The notes beneath the pieces are model-generated. The model searched no databases, was not told where the DNA came from, and saw nothing but the letters and a program-made list of their open reading frames with translations. A DNA stretch of 64,000 bases, taken from positions 496,001 to 560,000 of the forward strand of contig NZ_JABFTV010000002.1 of the NCBI RefSeq assembly GCF_021404405.1, in the 5' to 3' direction. Source of the stretch: Billgrantia aerodenitrificans (lineage in GTDB: Bacteria; Pseudomonadota; Gammaproteobacteria; Pseudomonadales; Halomonadaceae). How positions within the stretch are numbered: the stretch's first letter is position 1; the number at the start of each line of letters is the position of its first letter. Below are positions 1 through 11,854 of the stretch, one piece after another. Made by a program: the position numbers and the translations under genes.

Positions 1-1
1 G

Positions 2-898
<897 letters not shown>

Positions 899-981
899 CG
901 CCGCAAGGCCGTTTTCCAGTGCGAATCGACGTATGAACAGGTGCGGCCGGACGTGCCGCGCCCGGTGCGGGGGGAACGTCT

Positions 982-1887
982 ATTAAACCGCTGTTCTCGC
1001 ACGGTCATGTGCCTGGCTACCGCATGCTGCTGTGTGTGGTAGCCGCGTCTGCCTTGATGTTCGTCGATCATCGTTTCACCCGCATGGAAGAGGTGCGCGC
1101 TCAGCTCACCACCGTCGTGGCGCCAATTCATTGGCTCGTCGCGCTGCCCAGCGACGTGCTCACCTGGGGCTCGCTGGCGCTCTCCGAGCAGCGCGCGCTG
1201 GTGGAGGAGAACCGCCGCCTGCGTGAGCAGATCCTGCATCTGTCCCATCGGGTCCAGCACATGTCGAGCCTGACGGCCGAGAACGTGCGCCTGCGCGAGC
1301 TGCTGGGGGCCGCCGCTCGCCTGGAGGCTCCCTATATCACCGCCGAACTGCTCTCTCTCGACTCCGACCCGTTCACGCATCAGATGGTGATCGACCGCGG
1401 GCGTCGCAACGGGGTCTACGTGGGGCAGCCGGTATTGGATGCCTCGGGGCTGGTGGGGCAGGTGACGGCGGTGTCGGCCTATTCCAGCCGGGTGCTGATG
1501 GTGGCCGATGCCAGCCATGCGCTGCCGATCCAGATCAACCGTAACGGCCTGCGCTTCGTGCTGCAGGGCAGCGGCCAGTACGATGCCCTGAGAGTGATAC
1601 ACGTGCCGGATACGGCCGACATCCGCGAGGGCGACCTGTTGGTGACCTCCGGGCTGGCGGACCGCTTCCCGCCGGGCTATCCCGTGGCCAGGGTCACCGA
1701 GGTGGTCCACGACCCGGGGCAGCCCTTTGCCCGGGTGACGGCCGAGCCGGTCGCGCGTCTGCAGCGCTCCCGCCACTTCCTGCTTGTGTTCCCACCCGAT
1801 CCGGCGCCGGTGCCTGACGACGAAATGTGGGATCTCGAACTGCCCGATGAGCTGGATGACGAAGCCATGCCGGAGGAGTCGAACTGA
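982..1887 (+). CDS. mreC: Rod shape-determining protein MreC, probable ATT start
   Basis: MreC is the bitopic inner-membrane scaffold that links MreB to MreD and PBP2. With the start proposed here it has 301 residues: a short cytoplasmic tail (IKPLFSHG), one membrane segment at about residues 15-30, a coiled coil at about 65-110 and the periplasmic beta domains. The start was chosen because IKPLFSHG matches the conserved MreC N terminus (E. coli MKPIFSRG). A GGGGGGA ribosome site (969-975) sits 6 bases before the ATT, and no ATG, GTG, TTG or CTG lies in frame between the upstream stop (934-936) and the ATT. The first alternatives are CTG at 991 and GTG at 1009; the GTG would remove the conserved tail. 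The stop overlaps the mreD start. Confidence 0.9.
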   Translation: MKPLFSHGHVPGYRMLLCVVAASALMFVDHRFTRMEEVRAQLTTVVAPIHWLVALPSDVLTWGSLALSEQRALVEENRRLREQILHLSHRVQHMSSLTAENVRLRELLGAAARLEAPYITAELLSLDSDPFTHQMVIDRGRRNGVYVGQPVLDASGLVGQVTAVSAYSSRVLMVADASHALPIQINRNGLRFVLQGSGQYDALRVIHVPDTADIREGDLLVTSGLADRFPPGYPVARVTEVVHDPGQPFARVTAEPVARLQRSRHFLLVFPPDPAPVPDDEMWDLELPDELDDEAMPEESN

Positions 1888-2378
1888 TGGCGAGTGGATC
1901 GACCACGGCGCTGCCCTGGATTTGGCTCACCCTGCTGCTGGCGCTGTGCCTTCAGGTGATGCCGCTGGCCGAGGGCTGGCAGATCTGGCGACCGGACTGG
2001 CTGGGGCTGATGCTGATCTATTGGTGCATGGCCGCCCCCGCCCGAGTCGGGGTCTTTCACGGCTTCGTGCTCGGCATTCTGCTCGATCTCATCGAAGGCG
2101 CCCCGCTGGGCCAGAACGCCCTGACCCTGTCGCTGCTGGCCTTCCTCGCTGCACTGGTCTATCCACGGTTCCGCACCTACTCCCTGGTCCAGCAGGCGCT
2201 GCTGATCCTGGTGCTGCTGGGGCTCGTGCAACTGGTCGAGCAGTGGTTGCGTACCTTGTTCGGTCCCTTCTCGATGCACTTGGCCTTCCTGCTTCCGTCG
2301 CTCATCGGGGCGGCATTGTGGCCATGGCTGGCCACCATGTTCCAGGCCTTCGAGCGCCGGTTGGCCAGGCATGACTGA
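1887..2378 (+). CDS. mreD: Rod shape-determining protein MreD
   Basis: MreD is a small polytopic inner-membrane protein of the elongasome that works with MreC and RodA/PBP2. The 163-residue product is almost wholly hydrophobic, with about five predicted membrane segments, and carries the family-typical [20 protein letters not shown] stretch at about residues 53-72. Length matches the family (about 160). The ATG shares its first base with the last base of the mreC stop (TGATG), indicating translational coupling. Its 3' end overlaps the maf start by 8 bases. Confidence 0.95.
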   Translation: MASGSTTALPWIWLTLLLALCLQVMPLAEGWQIWRPDWLGLMLIYWCMAAPARVGVFHGFVLGILLDLIEGAPLGQNALTLSLLAFLAALVYPRFRTYSLVQQALLILVLLGLVQLVEQWLRTLFGPFSMHLAFLLPSLIGAALWPWLATMFQAFERRLARHD

Positions 2379-2982
2379 GGACCGGACCGGAGGGCACGAG
2401 GCAGCAGCCGTGCTGTGCCTGGCATCGGCCTCGCCGCGCCGCCGCGAACTGCTGGCCAGCATCGGCGTCGGCGTCGAGGTGCGGCCGGTGGATATCGATG
2501 AGACGCCGCTGCCTGGCGAGCTCGCCGAAGCCTATGTGGCACGCCTGGCCCGAGAGAAGGCATTGGCGGGCGGGCGCCAGTCGCGACTGCCGACGCTGGG
2601 TTCGGATACCGCCGTGGTCTGCGACGGGCGAATACTCGGCAAGCCAGCCGACAGGGCCGAGGCAGCGGCCATGCTGCGTCTGCTATCGGGGCGCGCCCAC
2701 GAGGTGCTCACCGCCGTGGCCGTGACGGGGCCGGCCGGATTGCTCGAGATCTGCGTGGCGACGCGGGTTTTCATGCGCGAGATTGGCGACAGCGAGATGG
2801 CGGCCTACTGGGCGACCGGTGAACCTGCCGACAAGGCGGGCGGCTATGCCATTCAGGGCTTGGCGTCGATCTTCGTCGAGCGCATCGAAGGCAGCCACTC
2901 CGCGGTGGTGGGGCTGCCCCTTTATGAAACGGCACAGTTGCTGGTACGACAGGACGTGCCGCTTTGGTGTGGTGCTGTCTAG
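2371..2982 (+). CDS. maf: Maf-family nucleoside triphosphate pyrophosphatase (YhdE type)
   Basis: This is likely a dTTP/UTP pyrophosphatase of the Maf family, which removes non-canonical or excess pyrimidine triphosphates. The N-terminal substrate motif [10 protein letters not shown] begins at about residue 16. The catalytic-region aspartate lies in LGSDTAVV (about residue 73), and the C-terminal [15 protein letters not shown] and SAVVGLP blocks match YhdE rather than the 7-methyl-GTP-specific YceF group. Length (203 residues) is normal. The gene overlaps mreD and precedes rng, the same order as in E. coli (mreBCD-yhdE-rng), so it probably belongs to that transcript. Confidence 0.93.
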   Translation: MTEDRTGGHEAAAVLCLASASPRRRELLASIGVGVEVRPVDIDETPLPGELAEAYVARLAREKALAGGRQSRLPTLGSDTAVVCDGRILGKPADRAEAAAMLRLLSGRAHEVLTAVAVTGPAGLLEICVATRVFMREIGDSEMAAYWATGEPADKAGGYAIQGLASIFVERIEGSHSAVVGLPLYETAQLLVRQDVPLWCGAV

Positions 2983-3032
2983 CCGTATCACTATGTCATA
3001 ATGCGGCTATTGAACTGGACAAGGATTTCCGC

Positions 3033-4496
3033 ATGAGCGGCGAAGTACTGATCAACCTGACGCCGATGGAAACCCGCGTGGCGGTGGTGGAAAACGGCGT
3101 GCTGCAGGAGGCGCTGATCGAGCGTACGCGCCGACGTGGCATCGTCGGCAACATCTACAAGGGACGCGTGGTGCGGGTGCTCCCCGGCATGCAGGCGGCC
3201 TTCGTCGACATCGGCCTCGACCGTGCGGCCTTCATCCATGCCCATGAAGTGATGCCGCCCGGCACCCCACCGGAGGAGCAGGCCACCATCGGCCAGTTGC
3301 TCCACGAGGGGCAGGCGCTGGTCGTTCAGGTCACCAAGGACCCCATCGGCTCCAAGGGTGCACGCCTTACCACCCATCTGTCGGTTCCTTCGCGCTACCT
3401 GGTCTATATGCCCGACTCCCCGCACCACGGCGTGTCGCAGCGCATCGAGGACGAGCGTGAACGGGAGCGCCTGCGCGAGCTGCTCGAACTCTGCCAGCAG
3501 GAGCAGGAGATCGAGATCACCGGCGGCTTCATCGTGCGAACGGCGGCGGAGAACGTGGGCAAGGAGGAGCTCTTCTCCGACATGCACTTCCTGCTGCGGC
3601 TGTGGCGCAAGGTCAGCGAACGCAAGGTGACCGCACCGGCACCCAGCGTGATCTACGACGATCTGCCACTGTTTATCCGCACTCTGCGCGACCTGATGCG
3701 CGACGAGATCGAGAAGGTGCGCATCGATTCGCGGGAGAATTACCTCAAGCTGCTGGAGTTTGCCGAGGAGTTCATGCCCGACTCCACGGCACGCATCGAG
3801 TACTACCCCGGGGAGCGGCCCATCTTCGACCTCTACAGCGTCGAGGACGAGATCCAGAAGGCGCTGGGCCGCAAGGTACAGCTGAAATCGGGCGGCTACC
3901 TGGTGATCGACCCGACCGAGGCGATGACCACCATCGACGTCAATACCGGCGGCTACGTGGGGCATCGCAACCTCGAAGAGACCATCTTCAAGACCAATCT
4001 CGAGGCGGCCAACGCCATCGCCCGTCAGCTGCGGCTGCGCAACCTGGGCGGCATCATCATCATCGACTTCATCGACATGGAGGACCCAGAGCATCAGCGC
4101 CAGGTGCTGCGGGTACTCGAGAAGGCGCTGGAGCGCGATCACGCCAAGACCAAGTGCACCGGGGTCACCGAACTGGGGCTGGTGCAGTTGACCCGCAAGC
4201 GCACCCGGGAGAGCCTCGAGCAGACCCTGTGCGAGTCGTGTCCCACCTGCGGTGGGCGGGGCACCCTGAAGACAGCCGAGACGGTGTGCTACGAAATCTT
4301 TCGCGAGATCCTGCGCGAGGAGCGTGCCTACAACGCCGAAACCTACATGGTGCTGGCATCTCAGCCGGTGGTGGATCGGCTGCTCGACGAGGAGTCGGCG
4401 GCGGTTGCCGACCTGGAGGCCTTCATAGGCAAGACGATTCGTTTCCAGGTCGAGGCGCACTATTCCCAGGAGCAGTACGACATCGTGCTGATGTGA
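3033..4496 (+). CDS. rng: Ribonuclease G
   Basis: RNase G is the endoribonuclease that matures the 5' end of 16S rRNA and cleaves some mRNAs; it is the short paralogue of RNase E. The S1 RNA-binding domain is visible at about residues 36-110 (GNIYKGRVVRVLPGMQAAF). The DNase I-like catalytic aspartates lie in TTIDVNTGGY and IIIIDFIDME, and the zinc-link cysteines in CESCPTCGGRG. At 487 residues it lacks the long RNase E scaffold tail. I chose the ATG at 3033 (MSGEVLINLTP, matching RNase G N termini) over an in-frame ATG 69 bases upstream that lies inside maf. yhdP follows after 7 bases. Confidence 0.97.
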   Translation: MSGEVLINLTPMETRVAVVENGVLQEALIERTRRRGIVGNIYKGRVVRVLPGMQAAFVDIGLDRAAFIHAHEVMPPGTPPEEQATIGQLLHEGQALVVQVTKDPIGSKGARLTTHLSVPSRYLVYMPDSPHHGVSQRIEDERERERLRELLELCQQEQEIEITGGFIVRTAAENVGKEELFSDMHFLLRLWRKVSERKVTAPAPSVIYDDLPLFIRTLRDLMRDEIEKVRIDSRENYLKLLEFAEEFMPDSTARIEYYPGERPIFDLYSVEDEIQKALGRKVQLKSGGYLVIDPTEAMTTIDVNTGGYVGHRNLEETIFKTNLEAANAIARQLRLRNLGGIIIIDFIDMEDPEHQRQVLRVLEKALERDHAKTKCTGVTELGLVQLTRKRTRESLEQTLCESCPTCGGRGTLKTAETVCYEIFREILREERAYNAETYMVLASQPVVDRLLDEESAAVADLEAFIGKTIRFQVEAHYSQEQYDIVLM

Positions 4497-4503
4497 GCGG
4501 CGG

Positions 4504-7500
4504 ATGCATCCCTTACGTCAGGTAGCCCGCTGGAGTCTCACTCTGCTGGCCGTGCTGCTGGCCCTGGTCGCGGTGCTGCTGGTAGTGCTGCGGCTGGCGC
4601 TTTCCCAGGTCGACCAACTGGCGCCACGCGTCGAGCGGCTGCTCGAGGCGCGCACGGGAGCGACGGTACAGCTGCGCGAGTTCGACGCTGCCCTGGCCCG
4701 ACTCGATCCCATGGTGACGGGCGGCGGTCTCACCATGAGCACACAGCCGGGGGAGGCCGGCCTGCCGCTGCTTGAGGTCGATCAGGCGCAGCTACGTCTG
4801 AACACGGCCGCCAGCCTGCGTACCGGCGTACCCGTGGTAGAGGATGCACGCCTCAGCGGACTTACCCTTCATCTCTATCAGGACGAGCAGGGCGGCTGGC
4901 ACTGGCCGGATCCGGCCAGGATCCCTCCTGAGCTCCTCGAAGGCGAGTTCGACCTCGAGCGGCTCGATTTCTGGGTCGGGCTGTTGCTGCGCCAGCGCGC
5001 CTGGGTGGAAGACGTGCGGCTGGTGTTGCACGGTCGCGAGCGACGGGTCGACATGTTCGCGCCGCGCTTGCTGCTCACCGGCGACGAGCGACGTGCCCAT
5101 CTCGAGGGCGAAGTGCATCTCGAGGGGCAGGAGGAGGCCACCCTGCAGGCCGTGCTCGAAGTATTTCCCGGACCCACCGGGTTCCGTGATTTCAGTGCCG
5201 CCCTCCAGGCCGACATGAAGCTCGACACGTTGATCGATCTGGTCGAGGTGTTCACCCTCGACGATCCCCTGCGCCTGGAGGACGCCAGCGGCGACGTCAC
5301 CCTCTGGGGGCGTTGGCATCGTGGCGCGCTGGCCGATGCGAGGCTGGATATCGATGTGCCGCGTTTGGTGCTGCGGCGTGACGACGAACCGATCGTGCTG
5401 GAACCGCTCAAGGCCCGCGGCCAGTGGCTGCGCAACGACGAGGGCTGGGAGGCGTGGCTGCAGGGTGACGCTTCAGCCGCCGACTGGGCGGAGCCGCGTG
5501 AGCTCGAAGACGAGCAACAGCCGGCGCTGCCGCACTTCTGGCACATACGCCACGATGGTGACGGCTGGTGGCTGACCACCAGTCAGTTCGAGCTGGCGTC
5601 GCTTGCCGCCTGGCAGGAGCGCGTGCTGTTGCCCGAGGGGCTGGTGCGCACCATCGACGCCCTGGAGCCTCGCGGGCTGATCTCAGGACTGGGCGTGGGC
5701 CGGCGTAACGGGCAGTGGCTGGCGCAGGCAGCGCTGCATCAGGTTGAGGTGGAGCCCTGGGACGATGTGCCGGGCGGTGGGCCTCTCGACGCCTGGGTGG
5801 AAGCGCGGGACCTCTCGGGGCGAATCGAGTTCGTCGGTGTCGGCGACCCCACGTTCAAGGTGCCAGAGCTCTATCCGGCGCCGATGGAACTCTCCCATGC
5901 CAGTGGCGAGGTGCGCTGGACCTACGAAGGACCACGCACTTTTGTCAGCGGTCGCGATCTCAAGGCCGGCTGGCAGGGAGCCGAAGTGGAGGGCGGCTTC
6001 GGCCTGGCAATCGGCGGTGGCGTGCATGGTGGCCTTGGGCTCGACCTGCGCTTCCGCAATGCGGATGCCCTGGAGCGTCCGCTGATGGACTGGCTGCCCG
6101 CCGATGTGCTAGGCGAAGAACTCGATGCCTGGCTCGCTGCCGGGGTGGCCGGCCGTGTACCGTCCGGTGAGCTCAAGCTGCATCTGCCGCTCCGGCGTGG
6201 CGGCAGCGGTGTCGAACCGCGCTTGCGGCTGGATCTCGAGATAGAGGAGGGCCGGCTGCCCTTCGACCCTCGCTGGCCTGTTATCGAGGGCCTCGAAGGA
6301 CGGCTCACCGCGGGTATCGGCACTCTCGATGCCGAGGTCTATCACGCTGAGAGCCTGGGAGTCCTGGGCCACAATGGGCGGGTCACCATAGAGGACGACG
6401 TGCTGCATGTGATCGGCGACCTCACCTCCGATGCCGACGGCGTGCGCCGCTACCTGCGCGCCATTCCCGTTGATGGCATCGAGCAGGTCGACGATTGGCG
6501 CGGGGAGGGGAGCGCCAGCGGCAGGATCGAGCTCAGCACCAGGCTGGGCGAAGAGGAGGGCTTTCAACTCGATCTCGAAACCGACGTCGACATGCAGCGG
6601 CTGGTCTACCTGCCGCTGGAAGTGCCCCTCAGCGATGTGAAGGGGCCGCTTGCCTGGCGTCAGCGCGACGACGAGGGTGGGCTCGAGGGTCGCCTGGAAG
6701 GGCGCCTGTTCGGCGGGCCGATCAATGCCGATATCGATACGCTGGCAGGCTACGTCGCACTAGACGGTGGCGTCGAAGTGGACCGGGTACTGCAGCGTTT
6801 CGATGTCACTGCCCTGGCTGATGGGGTGTCGGGGCGCCTGCCTTGGCGGGCAAGGTTTACGCTTGGCGAAACGCGCAATACCTTCCGCTTCGACAGCAAC
6901 CTGCAGGGTGTCGCCATCGACCTGCCGGCGCCGCTGGGCAAGCCGGCCGGCGAGAGTCGTACGCTGTGGATCGAAGCCGATCTCGATCAACAGCGGGTTG
7001 AGGCCGAAATGGGTGGCGATGCCCGTCTGCGCTGGCGCGGCCTGCCGTGGTCGGATCTGGGCCAGGGGCAGTTCTGGCTTGGGCGACTGCCCGACGCACC
7101 CAGTTGGCCCGATCAGGAGGGCTGGTCGGGCACGATATACCAATCCCGTCTCGACCTGGTGGAGTGGGGTACGGCGCTGGCACCGCTGCTCGATGGGGGG
7201 GCGCCAGGGGGCGGTGAAGGCCCCGGGCCGCTGCGTCGCCTGCGGGTGGAGACCGCCTGTCTTGTCGGTCCGGAGGATTGCCTGGGCGTGATGACGGCCG
7301 ATGCACGTCCGCATACCGGCGGCGGTTGGCATGTCGCCCTGCGGGGGGATCTGCTCGAGGGCTCTCTCGATTATCGCCCCGCTCTTGCCGAACCGCTGGA
7401 TATCGCGCTCGACCGCTTGACGCTGGACGGCCTGCTGCCCGCCGAGACGCAAGAGGCCGGCAATCTTCTCGCGGAGCTGGACGTGCCGCCGGATCCGACG

Positions 7501-8334
7501 CCTTTGCCTGGCTGGGTCGGCGAGGTGCCCAACGGCCGCCTGCGACTGGCGGAGATTCTCTATCAGGGACGGGTGATCGGCCCGCTCACGGCTCATTGGG
7601 AGGGCTCGCCGCAGCGGCTCAGAGTGGCGCCACTGGGGCTCACCTTGGGGCAGATCACGGCGCGGGGAGAAGTGGTCTGGGAGTCCGCCGGTCCGGGCGA
7701 CAGCCTGACCCGCTCACGACTCGATCTCGATGGGCGCGACCTGGGTACGGCGCTGGAGCGGCTCGGTCAGCCGGTTTCGATTCGCAGCAACGAGACACGC
7801 GTACGCAGTCAACTGGCCTGGCCGGGGCCGCCTTGGCAGTTCGCCCTGGCTCGCTCGCGTGGCAGCGTCGAGGCGGAGCTGCGTAATGGACGCTTCGTCA
7901 ACCTGGAGTCTCCCACGGCGCGAGTGGTGGGCCTACTCAACGTCGACAACCTGGTACGACGGCTGCGCATGGACTTTTCCGACGTGACTGGCCAGGGCAC
8001 GGCCTTCGATCACGTCATCGGGGCTGCTACCCTGTATGGAGGCGTACTGGAGACGACCGGCCCCATCAGGATCGACGGCCCGGCCACTTCCTTCACGCTG
8101 GAGGGTACCGTCGACCTCTCGCGTCGGGAACTGGACCAGCGTCTGGGCGTCACAGTACCCGTCAGCAGCAGTTTGCCGCTTGCGGCGGTGATCGCCGGCG
8201 CGCCGGTGGTGGGTGGTGCGCTCTTCATCGCCGACCGACTCTTCGGCAGCGCCATCGACCGAGTCACCCGAATTCACTATCGCGTGCGTGGTCCCTGGAC
8301 CTCGCCCGACATCACCTTGGAAACCGCAGAATGA
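4504..8334 (+). CDS. yhdP: YhdP, AsmA-like envelope lipid-transport protein
   Basis: YhdP belongs to the AsmA-like group with TamB and YdbH, which together move phospholipids from the inner to the outer membrane. The product has 1276 residues (E. coli YhdP 1266). It has one N-terminal membrane anchor (about residues 9-30) and a very long periplasmic region of repeated beta-strand-forming segments, the expected bridge-like groove protein. The C-terminal block with [20 protein letters not shown] and [14 protein letters not shown] is the conserved AsmA_2-type ending. It lies between rng and tldD as in E. coli, and its stop overlaps the tldD start (ATGA), so the two are translationally coupled. 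Confidence 0.93.
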   Translation: MHPLRQVARWSLTLLAVLLALVAVLLVVLRLALSQVDQLAPRVERLLEARTGATVQLREFDAALARLDPMVTGGGLTMSTQPGEAGLPLLEVDQAQLRLNTAASLRTGVPVVEDARLSGLTLHLYQDEQGGWHWPDPARIPPELLEGEFDLERLDFWVGLLLRQRAWVEDVRLVLHGRERRVDMFAPRLLLTGDERRAHLEGEVHLEGQEEATLQAVLEVFPGPTGFRDFSAALQADMKLDTLIDLVEVFTLDDPLRLEDASGDVTLWGRWHRGALADARLDIDVPRLVLRRDDEPIVLEPLKARGQWLRNDEGWEAWLQGDASAADWAEPRELEDEQQPALPHFWHIRHDGDGWWLTTSQFELASLAAWQERVLLPEGLVRTIDALEPRGLISGLGVGRRNGQWLAQAALHQVEVEPWDDVPGGGPLDAWVEARDLSGRIEFVGVGDPTFKVPELYPAPMELSHASGEVRWTYEGPRTFVSGRDLKAGWQGAEVEGGFGLAIGGGVHGGLGLDLRFRNADALERPLMDWLPADVLGEELDAWLAAGVAGRVPSGELKLHLPLRRGGSGVEPRLRLDLEIEEGRLPFDPRWPVIEGLEGRLTAGIGTLDAEVYHAESLGVLGHNGRVTIEDDVLHVIGDLTSDADGVRRYLRAIPVDGIEQVDDWRGEGSASGRIELSTRLGEEEGFQLDLETDVDMQRLVYLPLEVPLSDVKGPLAWRQRDDEGGLEGRLEGRLFGGPINADIDTLAGYVALDGGVEVDRVLQRFDVTALADGVSGRLPWRARFTLGETRNTFRFDSNLQGVAIDLPAPLGKPAGESRTLWIEADLDQQRVEAEMGGDARLRWRGLPWSDLGQGQFWLGRLPDAPSWPDQEGWSGTIYQSRLDLVEWGTALAPLLDGGAPGGGEGPGPLRRLRVETACLVGPEDCLGVMTADARPHTGGGWHVALRGDLLEGSLDYRPALAEPLDIALDRLTLDGLLPAETQEAGNLLAELDVPPDPTPLPGWVGEVPNGRLRLAEILYQGRVIGPLTAHWEGSPQRLRVAPLGLTLGQITARGEVVWESAGPGDSLTRSRLDLDGRDLGTALERLGQPVSIRSNETRVRSQLAWPGPPWQFALARSRGSVEAELRNGRFVNLESPTARVVGLLNVDNLVRRLRMDFSDVTGQGTAFDHVIGAATLYGGVLETTGPIRIDGPATSFTLEGTVDLSRRELDQRLGVTVPVSSSLPLAAVIAGAPVVGGALFIADRLFGSAIDRVTRIHYRVRGPWTSPDITLETAE

Positions 8335-9785
8335 CGACATCCTCATCCGCTCTGCTCGATACCGCCGCGGAGATCCTGTTGCACCCCGGCGGACTGGACG
8401 TCGAGGCGCTCGACGCAGGCCTTGGCCATGTGCTGACGCCGGGCGTCGACTATGCCGACCTCTACTTTCAGCGCAGCTGGCACGAAAGCTGGGTGCTCGA
8501 GGATGGTGAAGTCAAGGAAGCGAGCTACAACATCGACGGCGGCGTGGGTGTGCGCGCCATGGCCGGCGAGAAGACCGGCTTCGCCTATTCCAACCAGATT
8601 ACCGCCGATGCCCTGGCGGAAACTGGCCGCACGGCGTCCGGCATCGTGCGCAGCGGTGCCAGCCTGTCGCTCGCGCCGCGCATCGCGACCGGCGCAGAGC
8701 TGCGCTATGCCACGGTCGATCCGCTGTCGGGCCTCTCCGCCGAGGACAAGATCGCGCTGCTCAAGCAGGCCGACCGTGTGGCGCGCGCCGCCGACCCCGC
8801 CATTACCCAGGTCAGCGCCTCCCTGACCGGCGTTCACGAAGTCGTGCTGGTACGTGCCAGCGACGGCACCCTGGCGGCGGACGTGCGCCCGCTGGTGCGC
8901 TTCAACGTCAGCGTCATCGCCGTCAAGAACGGCCGACGCGAGCGCGGCAGCGCCGGTGGCGGTGGGCGCTACGCCATGTCCCGTCTGCGTGACGATAGCG
9001 CCGCCGAACGCTTTGCCAAGGAGGCGGTACGCCAGGCCTTGGTGAATCTGGAGGCGGTGGACGCCCCCGCCGGACAGATGCCGGTGGTGCTCGCACCCGG
9101 CTGGCCCGGCATCCTGCTGCACGAAGCGGTAGGCCATGGCCTCGAGGGCGACTTCAACCGCAAGGGCAGCTCGGCATTTGCCGGGCGTTTGGGTCAGCGT
9201 GTGGCAGCCCCCGGGGTCACGGTGGTGGACGATGCCACCCTGGCCGACCGCCGCGGTTCCATGAGCGTGGACGACGAAGGCACGCCGGGTCAGTACACCC
9301 CGCTGATCGAAGACGGCATCCTCACCGGCTACATGCAGGACAAGCTCAACGCCCGACTGATGGGCATGCAGCCCACCGGAAACGCCCGTCGCGAGTCGTT
9401 CGCGCACATGCCGATGCCGCGTATGACCAACACCTACATGCTGGCCGGTCAGGACGACCCGGCGGAGATCATTGCCAGCGTCCGCCGCGGTATCTACGCG
9501 GTCAGCTTCGGCGGTGGCCAGGTGGACATCACGTCGGGCAAGTTCGTGTTCTCGGCGAGCGAGGCCTACCTGATCGAGGACGGCAAAATCACCGCGCCGG
9601 TCAAGGGGGCGACCCTGATCGGCAACGGGCCGGAGGCGATGGGGCGGGTATCGATGATCGGCCACGATCTGGAACTCGACACCGGCATCGGGGTATGCGG
9701 CAAGGAGGGGCAGGGCGTGCCGGTGGGCGTGGGTCAGCCCACCTTGAAGCTTGATGAGCTCACCGTCGGCGGCACCGCTTCATGA
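8331..9785 (+). CDS. tldD: Metalloprotease subunit TldD
   Basis: TldD is the catalytic zinc-metalloprotease subunit of the TldD/TldE (PmbA) heterodimer, which degrades unfolded peptides and matures microcin B17 and the CcdA antitoxin in E. coli. The zinc motif HEAVGH (HExxxH) is present within [13 protein letters not shown] at about residues 263-275. The C-terminal glycine-rich [20 protein letters not shown] is typical. Length is 484 residues (E. coli 481). The start overlaps the yhdP stop. The partner pmbA lies 0.7 kb downstream, beyond the oppositely oriented darP. Confidence 0.97.
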   Translation: MTTSSSALLDTAAEILLHPGGLDVEALDAGLGHVLTPGVDYADLYFQRSWHESWVLEDGEVKEASYNIDGGVGVRAMAGEKTGFAYSNQITADALAETGRTASGIVRSGASLSLAPRIATGAELRYATVDPLSGLSAEDKIALLKQADRVARAADPAITQVSASLTGVHEVVLVRASDGTLAADVRPLVRFNVSVIAVKNGRRERGSAGGGGRYAMSRLRDDSAAERFAKEAVRQALVNLEAVDAPAGQMPVVLAPGWPGILLHEAVGHGLEGDFNRKGSSAFAGRLGQRVAAPGVTVVDDATLADRRGSMSVDDEGTPGQYTPLIEDGILTGYMQDKLNARLMGMQPTGNARRESFAHMPMPRMTNTYMLAGQDDPAEIIASVRRGIYAVSFGGGQVDITSGKFVFSASEAYLIEDGKITAPVKGATLIGNGPEAMGRVSMIGHDLELDTGIGVCGKEGQGVPVGVGQPTLKLDELTVGGTAS

Positions 9786-9828
9786 AAGAACGTGCCTGCC
9801 GCCTGACCAGTCCCGAGCGGCGAGTGGT

Positions 9829-10347
9829 TTAAAGCCCCGCTGTCTCGCGGATGAGTCGGAACAGCTTGCGCGCATTGGCCGGGGGTTTGCCCCGCTCACG
9901 CTCGCTCTTGGCGTTGCGGATCAGCTGGCGCAGGGCCTGACGGTCGACCTCGGGATGCTCCTCGATGAAGGCCTCGACGGCATCGTCGCCGTCCTCGATG
10001 AGGCGGTCGCGCCACTTCTCGAGGCGATGGAAGGCCAGGTCGCGATGACGTTGCTCCTGTTCGATCTGGTCGAACACCGCCTGGATCGCCTCGAGGTCTT
10101 CGCGCCGCATCAGCTTGCCGACGTACTGCATGTGGCGCCGGCGTCCTTCGTGAGAGCGGATGCGGGAGGTTTCCTCGACGGCGGCAAGCATGTCCTCGGA
10201 CAGCGGGAAGCGGGCGCGCTCGGTCGGCGTCATGGCGATGATCTGTTCGCCCAAGGCCTGTAGCGCATGCATTTCGCGCTTGAGCTGAGACTTGCTGGGC
10301 CGTTCGTCGGAGCTTTCGCCGGAGAGAGTGGGAATGTCCTGGGTCAT
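9829..10347 (-). CDS. darP: Ribosome-associated protein DarP (YjgA, DUF615)
   Basis: This is the DUF615 family protein that binds late 50S precursors and aids their maturation. The protein is 172 residues and highly charged, with the family pattern SKSQLKREMHALQALGEQI at the N terminus and RRHMQYVGKLMRREDLEAI at about residues 70-88. The ATG at 10347 gives a family-length protein. An in-frame ATG 94 codons further upstream would run through the divergent promoter region and into pmbA. It is placed between tldD and pmbA and transcribed against both. An extended -10 site lies at 10418-10426. Confidence 0.92.
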   Translation of the reverse strand: MTQDIPTLSGESSDERPSKSQLKREMHALQALGEQIIAMTPTERARFPLSEDMLAAVEETSRIRSHEGRRRHMQYVGKLMRREDLEAIQAVFDQIEQEQRHRDLAFHRLEKWRDRLIEDGDDAVEAFIEEHPEVDRQALRQLIRNAKSERERGKPPANARKLFRLIRETAGL

Positions 10348-10417
10348 GCCGCATCCAAGTGATGAGAGGGCCGGCCTCGGGCTGGCCATCGGGTGATGAA
10401 TAGGGTCGAATGACCGC

Positions 10418-10426
10418 AGTATATCA
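10418..10426 (-). promoter_or_regulatory. Probable extended -10 promoter element for darP
   Basis: Read on the minus strand this is TGATATACT, a TGn extended -10 followed by TATACT. It lies about 70 bases upstream of the darP start in the darP/pmbA divergent region. No good -35 is visible, as is usual for extended -10 promoters. Not experimentally supported. Confidence 0.45.
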
Positions 10427-10495
10427 GCCCGTCGCGCCGCGGCGGGAACAGACACGAACGGATACCGGCGCTGCCGGTGGATGAGGGAGATGAAA

Positions 10496-11836
10496 ATGAG
10501 CAAGGCTTTCGATGCCGCCGCCCAGCAGGCGCTGCTGGAGTCGCGTGCCGAGCAGGCGCTGGCGCTGGCGCGACACCTGGGAGCCGATGCCTGCGAGGTG
10601 GGGGCCAGCGTCGACCAGGGTATCGGCATCAGCGTGCGCGAAGGCGAGGTGGAATCCGTCGAACTTTCCCGCGACCAGGGTATCGCCGTTACCGTCTACC
10701 TGCGTGGCCACAAGGGCAGCGCTTCCTCCACCGATGCCGGCGAGGCGTCGATCCGCGAGGTCGTGGAGAAGGCCATGGCCATTGCCCTCTACACCGGTGA
10801 GGACCCCGCGGCAGGGCTGGCCGACGCCGAGCTGATGGCTACCGAGCTGCCCGATCTGGATGTGCACCACCCCTGGCCGCTCACCACCGAACAGGCCATC
10901 GAGCTGGCGCTGGCCTGCGAAGCAGCGGGTCGCGCCGAGGCGGGCATACGCCAATCGGAGGGCGCCTCGCTCTCCAGTGGCGAAGGAGTAAGGGTCTACG
11001 CCAACAGTCATGGTTTTCTCGGCAGCCAGCGCGGTAGCCGTCACTCGCTCTCCTGCATGTTGATCGCCGAGGACGCGAACGGCATGCAGCGCGACTACGA
11101 CTACACCAGTGCGCGCAATCCGCATGAGTTGCGGGACGCCGGGGCCGTGGGCAGGAAGGCGGCAGAGCGCACCCTGCAGCGGCTGGGCGCGCGTCGGCCC
11201 GCCACCGGGCGCCTGCCGGTGATGTTCGATGCCACCGTCGCCAGCGGTCTCGTCGGTCATCTGATGAGTGCCATCGCCGGCGGTTCGCTTTATCGTCAGG
11301 CGTCGTTCCTGTGCGATCGGTTGGGAGACAGGCTGTTTCCCGACTGGTTCACGCTGGGCGAGCGGCCCATGGAGCGCGGTGCCATGGCCAGCTCCCCGTT
11401 CGACAACGACGGCGTGCAGACCCGCGACAACGTTTTCATCGAAGAGGGGCGTCTGGCCAGCTACATGCTGTCGGCCTACAGCGCACGGCGCCTGGGCCTG
11501 CAGACCACGGGCAACGCCGGCGGCGCCCGCAATCTGCGGATCGCGGCACCGTTGGCGTCGCGTGAGGAGCTGCTCGCCCGCATGGGACGTGGGGTGCTGG
11601 TGACCGAGCTGATGGGGCAGGGGGTCAACGGCGTGACCGGTGATTACTCCCGCGGCGCGGCCGGCTTCTGGGTCGAGAACGGCGAGATCCAGTACCCGGT
11701 CGAGGAGTTCACCATCGCCGGCAATCTCGAGGCGATGTTCAAGGGCTTGCAGGCCGTGGGCAGCGACATCGACACCCGCGGCAGCATTCACACCGGTAGC
11801 TGGCTGATCGACGAGATGACCGTTGCCGGAGGCTGA
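10496..11836 (+). CDS. pmbA: TldE/PmbA, partner subunit of the TldD protease
   Basis: PmbA (TldE) forms the heterodimer with TldD and shapes the peptide tunnel but lacks the zinc motif. No HExxxH is present here, consistent with this role. The protein has 446 residues (E. coli 450), with the family blocks QGIGISVREGEVESVELSRD (about residues 41-60) and NAGGARNLRI (about 337-346) and a C-terminal GSWLIDEMTVAGG. Three ATGs lie close together at 10481, 10490 and 10496; I chose 10496 because GAGGGAGA lies 5-8 bases before it and MSKAF fits the family. The gene converges on npr with an 18-base gap. Confidence 0.95.
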   Translation: MSKAFDAAAQQALLESRAEQALALARHLGADACEVGASVDQGIGISVREGEVESVELSRDQGIAVTVYLRGHKGSASSTDAGEASIREVVEKAMAIALYTGEDPAAGLADAELMATELPDLDVHHPWPLTTEQAIELALACEAAGRAEAGIRQSEGASLSSGEGVRVYANSHGFLGSQRGSRHSLSCMLIAEDANGMQRDYDYTSARNPHELRDAGAVGRKAAERTLQRLGARRPATGRLPVMFDATVASGLVGHLMSAIAGGSLYRQASFLCDRLGDRLFPDWFTLGERPMERGAMASSPFDNDGVQTRDNVFIEEGRLASYMLSAYSARRLGLQTTGNAGGARNLRIAAPLASREELLARMGRGVLVTELMGQGVNGVTGDYSRGAAGFWVENGEIQYPVEEFTIAGNLEAMFKGLQAVGSDIDTRGSIHTGSWLIDEMTVAGG

Positions 11837-11854
11837 GCCGCCTATAGGCCATTC

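Noticed and set aside
2991..4460. Long open frame (489 codons) on the minus strand opposite rng
   Set aside because: Codon-position GC bias of the plus-strand gene leaves the opposite frame open; the product has low-complexity His/Leu/Gln-rich sequence, no family resemblance and no ribosome site.
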